DNA from: Nannocystis sp.
GTDB lineage: Bacteria; Myxococcota_A; Polyangia; Nannocystales; Nannocystaceae
Direction of reading: 5' to 3'
DNA length: 64,000 bases
Assembly (NCBI RefSeq): GCF_016714285.1
Contig: NZ_JADJNN010000002.1
Span: forward strand, 333,001-397,000
Shown here: one piece after another, positions 1 through 7,319 of the stretch
Position numbering within the stretch: position 1 is the stretch's first letter
Layout: the number at the start of each line of letters is the position of its first letter
The notes under the pieces: model-generated
What the model was told of the DNA's origin: nothing
Databases searched by the model: none
The model's input: the letters and a program-made list of their open reading frames with translations, nothing else
Position numbers and translations under genes: made by a program

Positions 1-223
1 GCACGCGGTTGCGGGCCAGGCAGGGCTCGCGGATCTCGAGGCCGGCGATCAGCCAGTCGGGGCGCGCCGCGGCCAGCTGAAAGCTGAACTCCGCGTCCGC
101 ACAGCCGAGCTCGACCTCGACGCGGCACCCGGCGGCGAGCCGCGTCGGGCGCTCCACGGGCCGCGCACGCACGTGCATGAAGTGCTCGCCCAGCGGATTG
201 ACGTGCTGACGAATTTTTCGCAC
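1..223 (-). CDS. trmB: tRNA (guanine-N7-)-methyltransferase, N-terminal fragment cut by the window edge
   Basis: Only about 74 residues are present. Opening at a GTG, the frame begins MRKIRQHVNPLGEHF, which matches the R-x-I-R-x-H-V-N-P opening typical of TrmB, the SAM-dependent enzyme that makes m7G46 in tRNA variable loops. The catalytic Rossmann core would lie beyond the edge. A GGTGAG sequence just before the GTG can serve as ribosome binding site. It follows the transaldolase-family gene on the same strand with a 37-nt gap that is almost filled by a strong hairpin, so the two may share a transcript. Family assignment rests on the N-terminal signature alone. Confidence 0.78.
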   Translation of the reverse strand, partial: MRKIRQHVNPLGEHFMHVRARPVERPTRLAAGCRVEVELGCADAEFSFQLAAARPDWLIAGLEIREPCLARNRV

Positions 224-232
224 GGACTCACC

Positions 233-260
233 TGTCCCCGGGACCATGTCCCGGGGGACA
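233..260. repeat. 12-bp GC-rich hairpin between the transaldolase gene and trmB
   Basis: The left arm TGTCCCCGGGAC and right arm GTCCCGGGGGACA pair over 12 bp with one bulged base and a CAT loop. It abuts the transaldolase stop codon and lies just upstream of the trmB ribosome binding site. There is no T-run, so it is either a processing or attenuation hairpin or a fused pair of the dispersed palindrome described elsewhere in this window. Confidence 0.7.
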
Positions 261-261
261 T
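246..261. repeat. Dispersed palindrome, variant copy (ATGTC-N6-GACAT)
   Basis: ATGTC CCGGGG GACAT is a perfect inverted repeat with the same 5-6-5 architecture as the CTGTC-N6-GACAG sites found elsewhere in the window. It differs from them at the outermost base of each arm, and the two changes compensate each other. Confidence 0.5.
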
Positions 262-914
262 CAGCGCTTCTCTCGCGGGATCTTGGCCGCGTCGGCGATG
301 AAGCGCTGCAGACCCACGTCGGTCAGCGGGTGCTTGATCAGCTGGTGGATGATCTTCAGCGGGATCGTGGCCACGTCCGCCCCGAGGCGCAGCGCCTCGA
401 GCACGTGGGTCGGCGAGCGCACCGACGCGACCAGCACCTCGGTGTCGAACTCGTAGTTGTTGTAGATCTCGACGATCTGCGCGACCGTGTCCATGCCGTC
501 ATGGCCGACGTCGTCGAGGCGGCCGACGAAGGGCGAGATGTACGTGGCCCCCGCCTTGGCCGCGAGCATGGCCTGGATCGGCGAGAAGCAGAGCGTCACG
601 TTGGTGCGGATGCCCTCCGCCGTCAGCTCCTTGACCACGCGCAGGCCGTCGGCGATGAGCGGGATCTTGACGACGATGTTCGGGGCGATGGCGGCGAGCT
701 CGTGGGCCTCGTCGAGCATCTCCTGGTACTTCGTCGAGAGCACCTCGCCCGAGACGGGTCCGTCGACCAGGTCACAGATCTCGGCGAGCACCTCTCGCAT
801 CGGTCGACCGGTCGCGGCGACCAGCGTGGGGTTGGTCGTGACGCCATCCAGGAGGCCGAGCGAGGCGGCCTCGCGGATCTCCGCGATGTCAGCGGTGTCG
901 ATGAAGAGCTTCAT
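261..914 (-). CDS. tal: Transaldolase / fructose-6-phosphate aldolase family protein
   Basis: The 217-residue product begins MKLFIDTADIAEIREA, the hallmark start of the small (TalC/Fsa-type) transaldolase family, which acts in the non-oxidative pentose phosphate pathway. The Schiff-base lysine lies in NIVVKIPL (about residue 83). TTNPTL near the N-terminus and the late block ATIPLKIIHQL also match the family, and the length is normal. Thirteen upstream residues are possible in frame but lack family similarity, so the MKLF start is preferred. Transaldolase versus fructose-6-phosphate aldolase activity cannot be told from sequence at this level. Confidence 0.9.
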   Translation of the reverse strand: MKLFIDTADIAEIREAASLGLLDGVTTNPTLVAATGRPMREVLAEICDLVDGPVSGEVLSTKYQEMLDEAHELAAIAPNIVVKIPLIADGLRVVKELTAEGIRTNVTLCFSPIQAMLAAKAGATYISPFVGRLDDVGHDGMDTVAQIVEIYNNYEFDTEVLVASVRSPTHVLEALRLGADVATIPLKIIHQLIKHPLTDVGLQRFIADAAKIPREKR

Positions 915-986
915 GGGCCGGGGTGGTAACACACGGCGGGCCGCGCTTGTCAATGCTGGCGGTCCGCACTAGCCTCGCCGCCCCTC

Positions 987-1798
987 ATGCCCACACCCAA
1001 GCTCGGTATCCTCGCCAGCGACGAGAAGGCCCTCAACGCCGGCCGCGAGTCCGACCCAGTGTCTCTGGTGGTGCTCCGCTCCTCCTTGCTGAACCCGCCG
1101 CGCGCCGCCGGAGCCCGGGCCGTCGCGCAGCACATCCGCAGCGTGCACCCGCAGGCCAGCCTGGTGCCGTACGTCTGGCACCTCGTCAGCCACGGCCCCG
1201 AAGACCACCTCCGCGAGCTCGCCACCCGTGCACTGCCCGGTGAGCCGCGGCGCTTCGGCCACCTGCAGGACTCCCCCAGGTCCGCGAGGCCTGGCAGACC
1301 ACGCTGCGCTGCGCCCAGGAATTCGCGGCGACCCGGGTCGTACTGCGCACGCCTGCGAGCTTCACCCCCAGCACCACCAACCAGGCCCGCCTGGCCGCGT
1401 TCGTCGCCGCACGCGCGGCCGAGGGCCTCGAGCTGGTGTGGGAAGCGGAGGGGCTGTGGGAGCCAGCGCAGGCGCTGTCGCTGGCGCGCAAGCTCGGGAT
1501 GCAGGTGATCTTGCCGGCCTTCGATGGCGCAGGGCGCCCGTACACCCCACCGGCTGTGGGCGGACTCGCGCACACCTGGCTGCGAATCGACGGTGCCGGT
1601 CCCACTTCGCGCCTCCGTGGTGTTCTGGCCGAAGCCCTGGCGCACGCGCTGAGCATCGCCGACGCACCCAACCCGGTGCTGCTGTTCGCGGGGCCACGCG
1701 CGTATGCCAACCTGCGTGCCTTCGCTACCGAGATGGCGATCTACGAGGGCGAGGACGAGAACGAGGCGGACGAGCTGGGCGACGACGAGGACGAGTAG
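987..1798 (+). pseudogene. DUF72-like protein gene interrupted by a single-base frameshift
   Basis: Two frames join into one protein of about 271 residues. The first covers residues 1-96, from MPTPKLGIL to FGHLQDS. The second continues PQVREAWQTTLRCAQEF and runs to an acidic tail. The break falls in a run of five C at about 1273-1277, where one extra C would restore the frame. The second part resembles the DUF72/YecE family: a VVLRTPASFTPS strand, an LELVWE strand and a late HTWLRIDG segment. The N-terminal IGTSGW-type opening of DUF72 is not evident, so the match is partial. The cause may be a genuine mutation or a homopolymer sequencing error. Nothing in the neighbours hints at function. 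Confidence 0.6.
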
Positions 1799-1824
1799 CT
1801 CTCAGTCCGGCGCGCAAACGAAGA

Positions 1825-1857
1825 AAATCGCCGAGGTCGGGCGACCTTCGGCGATTT
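1825..1857. terminator. Bidirectional terminator-like hairpin
   Basis: AAATCGCCGAGGTC pairs with GACCTTCGGCGATTT across a short loop with one bulge. A-rich and T-rich flanks allow termination both ways. It sits between the convergent DUF72-like gene and the H1-like gene, where a bidirectional terminator is expected. Confidence 0.75.
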
Positions 1858-1887
1858 CAGGCCCCGGAGGGCCTTGAGGCGGTTGCC

Positions 1888-2226
1888 TCAGGCGGCAGCG
1901 CCGCGCTTGGCAGCAGTCTTCTTGCCGGTCTTCTTGCCGGCCTTCTTTGCGGTCTTCTTCGCGCCACCGGCCTTGGAACCGGCCTTCTTCGAAGCGCGCT
2001 TGGGGGCGGCCTTCTTTGCGGCCTTCTTGCCCGCCTTCTTCGCGGCCTTCTTGCCCGCCTTCTTCGCGGTCTTCTTGGCAGCGACCTTGGCGGTCTTCTT
2101 GGCAGCTGTCTTCTTGCTGGCCTTCTTGGCACCAGCCTTCTTGGCAGCCTTCTTCTTCGCGGTCTTGCGCTTGGAGGTCTTCTTGTCAACCTCGGGCGTG
2201 GTCGGGTCGTTTTGTTCGAGCGCCAT
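1888..2226 (-). CDS. Lys/Ala-rich histone H1-like protein
   Basis: The 112-residue product is a short acidic-polar head (MALEQNDPTTPEVDKK) followed by about 90 residues built almost only from K, A, T, G and S in AAKKA/GKKAAKK-type repeats. It resembles the C-terminal tail of eukaryotic histone H1 and bacterial proteins such as AlgP/Hc1-type nucleoid proteins. No folded domain is visible. A strong AAGGAGG lies ten bases before the chosen ATG, deciding this start over one nine codons upstream. The likely role is DNA compaction or non-specific DNA binding, inferred from charge only. Confidence 0.8.
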   Translation of the reverse strand: MALEQNDPTTPEVDKKTSKRKTAKKKAAKKAGAKKASKKTAAKKTAKVAAKKTAKKAGKKAAKKAGKKAAKKAAPKRASKKAGSKAGGAKKTAKKAGKKTGKKTAAKRGAAA

Positions 2227-2263
2227 AACGTTTGGTCCCTCCTTCAGGGGCAACGGTGCTCAG

Positions 2264-2293
2264 TAGTTACATATAAGTCTCACGTAGTGTCAA
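2264..2293 (-). promoter_or_regulatory. Candidate sigma-70-type promoter of the H1-like gene
   Basis: On the minus strand TTGACA and TAACTA are separated by 18 bp, about 40 bp upstream of the ATG and within an AT-rich patch unusual for this genome. It is a motif match only. Confidence 0.5.
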
Positions 2294-2495
2294 CGCCAAT
2301 TAACATCTTTTTCACTCAATTATACGAAGGTGAACGACTCTTGTAGGACGATGAGGCCTTTTTGAGCATCGGCGTGACCTGACACACGCTTATCCTCTCG
2401 CGCAGTTCGCGTGGGCCTCATGCGCAGGTCCCCTTGCCCACTCAGATGGCGTCGCTTGCAGCTAGCGCGCTGGTGGGCGACAAGGCAGGAGACAC

Positions 2496-3968
2496 ATGCT
2501 GAGCATCGACTGGACCTCCCAGGATCCCGCCACGGCCGCGCTTCAGACCCTCGTGGTGGTGCTTGCGAGCCCCGACTGCGCCACCATCGTTGAGCGCCTG
2601 TTCGGCGCCCCGACCGCACAGGCGGCCGTCGCCGGGCGCTTCACTGGCCGCACCGGCGAACAGTTCCGCTTCGCCCGAGAGCGCGAAGGTTCACTGCAGA
2701 CCGTCGTTCTGCTGGGCCTCGGGACTGACGCCCCGACACCCAGCCGCTGGCGTAGTCTGGCCTATGAGGCGCTCCGGGCGGCCCAGGTCGGCAGTCAGCA
2801 GCTCGTCCTCGATCTCCGCCAAGTCGCCGGGCTCGCACCGGCCCCGCCCCAACTCGGCAACTTGTTGGCCCAGGGCCTCGAGCTCGCTACCTACCGCTAC
2901 GACCGCTACATCGCCGAAGCACGGCGCAAGCCCTCGACCGTGCAACGAGTAACGGTGGTCAGCGAGCACGCCGCCGCCAGCGAGGGCTTCGCCCGTGGTC
3001 AGACGATCGCCCACGCCGTCGCCCAGGCCCGTGACCTCGTCAACGGCCCCGCCAACGAGGTCACGCCGACCTACCTCGCTGAGTTTGCCGCCGCGGTGGT
3101 CGCCCGACTGAAGGACGTCGCCGATGTCACCCTCAAGGTGCTCGAGCGCGAGGACTGCGAGAAGCTCGGCATGGGCTGCTACCTCGGTGTCGCCCAGTGC
3201 GGCCCGCAGCCGCTCAAGTTCATCCACCTGCGCTACACGCCGAAGGGCGAGGCGAAGGGCCGCGTTTGCCTGGTCGGCAAGGGCGTCACCTTCGACTCCG
3301 GCGGCCTGTCGCTCAAGCCGAGCGACGCGATGATGGGCATGAAGATGGACATGGGCGGCGCGGCCGCGGTGCTGTGCGCGCTCGAGGGTGCGGCCCAGCT
3401 CGCGGTGCCATGGGAGGTCCACGCGATCGTCGCCGCCACCGAGAACATGATCGGTGGCAACGCTTACAAACTCGGTGACGTGCTCACCGCCTCCAACGGC
3501 AAGACCGTCGAGATCGACAACACCGACGCCGAGGGTCGCCTCACCCTCGCCGACGCGCTCGTGTACGCCGGCAAGCTGCAGCCGACCTACACCCTCGACT
3601 TCGCCACGCTCACCGGCGCCTGCATCGTCGCCCTCGGGCCGCACATCGCCGGCGTCATGTCCCGCGACGATGAGCTGTGCACGCAGTGGCTGGCGGCCAG
3701 CGAGCGCGCCGGCGAGGACGCCTGGCGCCTGCCGCTGCCGGAGGCGCTCAAAGAGCAGCTCAAGAGCCCGATCGCCGACATGCGCAACACCGGCGAGCGC
3801 TGGGGCGGGGCCGTCACCGCTGGCCTGTTCCTGTCCGAGTTCACCGAGGGTCAACGCTGGGTGCACGTCGACATCGCCGGGCCGGCGATGGTCCGCAAGC
3901 CCTTCGGTGTCAACGACGAGGGCGGATCCGGCTACGCGGTCGCCACGATCCTCGAGTTTCTCCGCTGA
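2496..3968 (+). CDS. pepA: Cytosol (leucyl) aminopeptidase, peptidase family M17
   Basis: The 490-residue protein has an N-terminal macro-like domain and a C-terminal catalytic domain. The latter carries GKGVTFDSGGLSLKPS (metal-binding Lys and Asp), MKMDMGGAAAV and the family signature NTDAEGRL. These supply the two-zinc site that removes N-terminal residues from peptides. Length and order match M17 enzymes. The ATG is preceded by GGAG at good spacing. It stands alone on the plus strand between minus-strand genes. Leucine preference is by family, not shown by sequence. Confidence 0.95.
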   Translation: MLSIDWTSQDPATAALQTLVVVLASPDCATIVERLFGAPTAQAAVAGRFTGRTGEQFRFAREREGSLQTVVLLGLGTDAPTPSRWRSLAYEALRAAQVGSQQLVLDLRQVAGLAPAPPQLGNLLAQGLELATYRYDRYIAEARRKPSTVQRVTVVSEHAAASEGFARGQTIAHAVAQARDLVNGPANEVTPTYLAEFAAAVVARLKDVADVTLKVLEREDCEKLGMGCYLGVAQCGPQPLKFIHLRYTPKGEAKGRVCLVGKGVTFDSGGLSLKPSDAMMGMKMDMGGAAAVLCALEGAAQLAVPWEVHAIVAATENMIGGNAYKLGDVLTASNGKTVEIDNTDAEGRLTLADALVYAGKLQPTYTLDFATLTGACIVALGPHIAGVMSRDDELCTQWLAASERAGEDAWRLPLPEALKEQLKSPIADMRNTGERWGGAVTAGLFLSEFTEGQRWVHVDIAGPAMVRKPFGVNDEGGSGYAVATILEFLR

Positions 3969-3978
3969 CCACGCCCGG

Positions 3979-4029
3979 CCTGACCTGATCCGAAGCACAT
4001 GTCGCCCGGGCCAGGTTCTTTCGGTCAGG
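3979..4029. terminator. Possible bidirectional terminator (imperfect hairpin)
   Basis: CCTGA and CCGAAG on the left can pair with CTTTCGG and TCAGG on the right, with an asymmetric bulge and a long loop. It lies between two convergent genes. It is a weak structure without a clear T-run. Confidence 0.3.
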
Positions 4030-4032
4030 TGA

Positions 4033-4539
4033 TCAGTTCAGGAACTTGATCTCGGTGATGACGTTGTTCTCGACGGCGATCTCGATCTCGCTCGAGGTGC
4101 CGTCGCAGTCGAGGTTGTTCGGTACGTACTTGCCCACCCGGGGGCCGCTCGTGCAGCGGATGAAGGTGTGGAAGCGGACGGCCCGCTCGACCGACTTGCT
4201 GCCCTGGCTGTCCGCGGGCGGGCCCCACACCATGAACGCCACGAACTCCTTCTGACCAGCCTTCACCTCGCCGCGCTGCACGGCCGCTCGCTCCTCGTTC
4301 GACAGCTCCGACCAGCGCCCCCACAGCCCCTTCTGCTCAAGGAACGACTGCCGCTGTGTGTCCTGCAGCTTGAGGAAGGCCGCCTTGTCGTTGGCGTTCG
4401 GCAGGTTGTAGTAGAATTTGCGGTCCAGGTCGGGCAGACGCTCCGGCGTCATGGCGCAGGCCAGTGTGCCGCAGAGCATGAGACCAGCGACCAGGCGCGA
4501 CAGCGTGGAGGCGAAGGGGCGAGACATGCGGTGCATCAT
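4033..4539 (-). CDS. Putative lipoprotein of unknown function
   Basis: The product of about 168 residues starts with a basic region, a hydrophobic stretch (LSRLVAGLMLCG) and a lipobox TLAC at about residue 28, so it should be a membrane-anchored lipoprotein. The mature part is polar, has a WGRWSEL segment and a conserved-looking VAFMVWGPP, and ends in a short strand-rich region (EIEIAVENNVITEIKFL). I do not recognise the family. Several ATGs lie close together; the first of the cluster is taken. An in-frame extension of 22 codons upstream would bury the signal peptide and is not used. Confidence 0.6.
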   Translation of the reverse strand: MMHRMSRPFASTLSRLVAGLMLCGTLACAMTPERLPDLDRKFYYNLPNANDKAAFLKLQDTQRQSFLEQKGLWGRWSELSNEERAAVQRGEVKAGQKEFVAFMVWGPPADSQGSKSVERAVRFHTFIRCTSGPRVGKYVPNNLDCDGTSSEIEIAVENNVITEIKFLN

Positions 4540-4782
4540 AGGGAAGCCGTTCGATGGTTCAAGAATGCTGCGTGACAGCGCGAGCGTGCGGTTTATGGGG
4601 TCCAATGGCCATTGGTCAACTCACAGTCATCTCGCGGCTACCGGCCGAGGTCCGCCGTGAACACCGGCGCATGCTCGGGAGCGAGCCACGGCCGTTGACA
4701 TGACGCGCCAAAATGATAGCCTGGCGCTACTTTTGGGCCGATCCGGGCTGCTCTCCCTTGAAGGCACTGAGCTCGACCTCTC

Positions 4783-5274
4783 ATGGGCGATTTCAATATC
4801 GGTGACAAGGCCGTCTACCCCGGCCACGGTGTGGCAGAAGTCATGGGACTGGAGCGGCGAGAAATTGCCGGCTCCGCGATGGAGTTTTATGTCCTCCGAG
4901 TCCTCGAAAATGACATGAAGGTCATGGTCCCGAAGAGCAACGCGACCGCCGTCGGGCTCCGGCGGATCGTCGGAGCGCAGCAGATCAAGGAAGTCTACGG
5001 CGTTCTAACGCGTCGGGGTGAAAAGATCTCGACCGCCACCTGGAACCGGCGGTACCGCGAGTACATGGAGAAGATCAAGACTGGCTCGCTGATGGAGATC
5101 GCGGCGGTCCTGCGTGACCTCTGCATCCTGCGGAGCGACAAAGACCTCAGCTTCGGCGAGCGCAAGATGCTCGACACGGCCCGCACCCTGCTCGTGCAAG
5201 AGCTCGCGCTGGCGAAGGGTGTCGAGCACGCGACGGTGGTCCAGGAGCTCGACGACATGTTCCCGCTGCAGTAA
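4783..5274 (+). CDS. carD: CarD/CdnL-family transcriptional regulator
   Basis: The 163-residue product opens FNIGDKAVYPGHGVAEVMGLE, the Tudor-like RNA-polymerase-interacting domain of CarD/CdnL proteins. It is followed by an all-helical C-terminal DNA-binding half (YREYMEKIKTGSLMEIAAVLRDL, then a LSFGERKML helix). Such proteins bind the RNA polymerase beta subunit and stabilise open promoter complexes, notably at rRNA promoters. Its length matches CdnL; the HMGA-like tail of Myxococcus CarD is missing, so CdnL-type function is more likely. A TTGACA lies about 85 bp upstream but no well-spaced -10 is seen. Confidence 0.92.
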   Translation: MGDFNIGDKAVYPGHGVAEVMGLERREIAGSAMEFYVLRVLENDMKVMVPKSNATAVGLRRIVGAQQIKEVYGVLTRRGEKISTATWNRRYREYMEKIKTGSLMEIAAVLRDLCILRSDKDLSFGERKMLDTARTLLVQELALAKGVEHATVVQELDDMFPLQ

Positions 5275-5285
5275 GCCGGCGCCCC

Positions 5286-7319
5286 TCACAAGTCGGCTGT
5301 GCGCATGAACATCGGCTGAGCGAGCAGCCACAGGCTGAGCATGCTCATGCCGATCATGCCGACCATCATCACCAGGTGAACGCGCAGAGCGGCCTTGCGG
5401 TCGCCACCGTAGACACGGACCGCCTCGCGCTGGGCGACATAGATGCCGTAGACATGGCCGATGATGACCAGGGCGACCTGCAGGTACCAGATGCTCTCGG
5501 GTGACCACAGGGCCGTCAGCGGCGCGCGAGCGGTCCCGAAGAAATCGTGCCCCCAGCCGAGCGGATCGGAGATCAGGCGCCGGACCTTCGACCACTCCCA
5601 GAACACGTGCACCGCGTTGTGAGCCAGGTGATAGAAGAGGGCGATCGGCAGCAGCGTGTAGCTGAACTTGATGAACAGTTTGCGCGTGCTGATGTCGCTA
5701 CGGCCGCTGACCAGCCGCATCGCGACGCAGAGCAGCCAGTAGAGCAGCCCGGGCAGCACGATGCAGGCCAGCATCATCAGCGTGAAGGTCATGCTGCCGC
5801 CGTGGCTGCCGGCGAAGCCGAGCGGCTCAGCGCCCAGCAACGCCAGCTCGGCGTCGACGATGGCGCCGCGCAGCGCCGACTCCCACTCCATCCACAGGGG
5901 GATCATCGCCGCGCCGTGGAAGGCGCTGACGATGAAGACCAGCAGCGCGAGGTAGGCCTCGTCGGCGCGACTGCGATGACGACTTAGCACGTCGGCGCCG
6001 GTGCTGCGCAGGTTGAGGCCGATATTGTCGTGCGGGCAGCTCTTCACGCATTCGGTGCACAGCGTGCAGTACTCGTTCTCGTTCATCGCCCCCATGAACT
6101 CGTGCGTCGGGCATGGGTAGCCGCGCTCATTGCCATGGAAGCAGTCCTTCGTCTTGCACGCCTTACAGACCTCGGGGTCGCGTCGGCGCAGCTCGACCAT
6201 GCCCATCATCGCGTACTGGCCCGTGACGCGGCCGACGAAGCAGACGTAGCGGCACATCGCCTTGCGCTCGTAGACCACGAGCAGCAGCCACGAGAGCACG
6301 ATCATCACGATGCCGAGCACCGAGGTGAGCCACGGACGATTGGCGGCATCGAACACGATCTCGAGCCAGGTAGCGACCGCGAACAGGACGATCGCCGGCC
6401 ACATCCACAGCTTGAAGCGCGGGTACTTGCGACCCAGGCTGGCGATCTTGCGGACCGGCGTGAAGCCGCGGCGCATGAACCAGTCCGGGATCGCCGTCCA
6501 TGGGCACATGTAGCACCACAGGTTGCCGAACAGCAGCACCATGAAGATGAGGCCGATCCACCAGATGTTCCAGGTGAGCACCGGCGCGAGGTTGCGGCCC
6601 GGCTCCTGCGAACCGACGAGGCCGATCACGATGACCGCGAGGAAGGCGATGACGACCGGCAGCTGAACCGCAGGCTGGAACCACCGGCTCTTCATCGCCC
6701 GCGCGAGCGGCGACCACCGGGTTAGCTCGAACTTCCAGTAGCTGCGCTGCTTGGCACCACGCCGCTCGAACAGGGTGAACGAGGCGAGCAGGATGACGAT
6801 CACGCCGACGAAGAAGGCCTCGTTGGGGATCCCCGGCATCAGATGCACGTAGGCCTTCTTCTTGACGGCCTTGACGTCGTCGAAGGCGGTCGGATCAAAG
6901 AAGCCGCCAGTGCGGATCTCCCCGAGCTGGATCGCGTTGAGGCCGGTGGGCTCCTCGCCGCCCCCGTCTTCGGACAACACCAACGCGCCAGTGCTGGTCC
7001 GCTTGCGGCCAAATCTGTCCTCAGAGACAGGTTTATTCTTGCTCGGCGTGATGTCCTCGACCGGCGGAGGCGGCGGCGTCTGCATCTCGAGCGCGAGCGC
7101 TTGGACCTGCGGGTGGACGCGCAGCAGCGAGTGAGCGAGCAACCCGTCGGCCTCTCGCGCTTCGACGCGGGCGCCGACGATCCACGCGAGCGTGAGCACG
7201 GCGACGACACTGGCGAAACCCCGAGCGAATCGACCTCCGCGGAGCAACTGGAGGGGATCGTCCTCCGTGGTGGCCTGGGTGTCGAGGATCGGCAGGCGGA
7301 CACGGCGAGGGCTGGTCAT
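5286..7319 (-). CDS. Polytopic membrane 4Fe-4S protein (NosR/NapH-like C-terminal module)
   Basis: The 677-residue protein has about 11 predicted membrane segments. A WCYMCPW motif (residues about 265-271) and a later CRYVC motif are of the CxxCP kind found in NosR/NapH/CcoG. A ferredoxin-like loop follows with CKACKTKDC...CP and CTLCTECVKSCP, enough for two 4Fe-4S clusters. Residues about 60-165 are a proline-rich extracytoplasmic stretch. It is the last gene of a four-gene minus-strand cluster and overlaps the preceding lipoprotein gene by four bases (ATGA). The family suggests transfer of electrons between the quinone pool and a periplasmic partner; the partner is not identifiable. One dispersed palindrome lies inside the gene. 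Confidence 0.8.
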   Translation of the reverse strand: MTSPRRVRLPILDTQATTEDDPLQLLRGGRFARGFASVVAVLTLAWIVGARVEAREADGLLAHSLLRVHPQVQALALEMQTPPPPPVEDITPSKNKPVSEDRFGRKRTSTGALVLSEDGGGEEPTGLNAIQLGEIRTGGFFDPTAFDDVKAVKKKAYVHLMPGIPNEAFFVGVIVILLASFTLFERRGAKQRSYWKFELTRWSPLARAMKSRWFQPAVQLPVVIAFLAVIVIGLVGSQEPGRNLAPVLTWNIWWIGLIFMVLLFGNLWCYMCPWTAIPDWFMRRGFTPVRKIASLGRKYPRFKLWMWPAIVLFAVATWLEIVFDAANRPWLTSVLGIVMIVLSWLLLVVYERKAMCRYVCFVGRVTGQYAMMGMVELRRRDPEVCKACKTKDCFHGNERGYPCPTHEFMGAMNENEYCTLCTECVKSCPHDNIGLNLRSTGADVLSRHRSRADEAYLALLVFIVSAFHGAAMIPLWMEWESALRGAIVDAELALLGAEPLGFAGSHGGSMTFTLMMLACIVLPGLLYWLLCVAMRLVSGRSDISTRKLFIKFSYTLLPIALFYHLAHNAVHVFWEWSKVRRLISDPLGWGHDFFGTARAPLTALWSPESIWYLQVALVIIGHVYGIYVAQREAVRVYGGDRKAALRVHLVMMVGMIGMSMLSLWLLAQPMFMRTADL
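7015..7030. repeat. Dispersed palindrome CTGTC-N6-GACAG (perfect arms)
   Basis: CTGTC CTCAGA GACAG with flanking AT and GT lies inside the coding sequence of the 4Fe-4S membrane protein, in the segment encoding the extracytoplasmic VSEDRFG stretch. It matches the other copies in the window. Confidence 0.65.

Noticed and set aside
1228..2346. A 372-codon plus-strand frame spanning the frameshifted gene and the histone-like gene
   Set aside because: It mixes shadow frames of two real genes, with a Leu/Gly-rich stretch that is the complement of the Lys/Ala repeats.
4693..4721. TTGACA upstream of carD as a promoter
   Set aside because: No -10-like hexamer at 16-19 bp; the nearest candidate (TGATAG) is too close.
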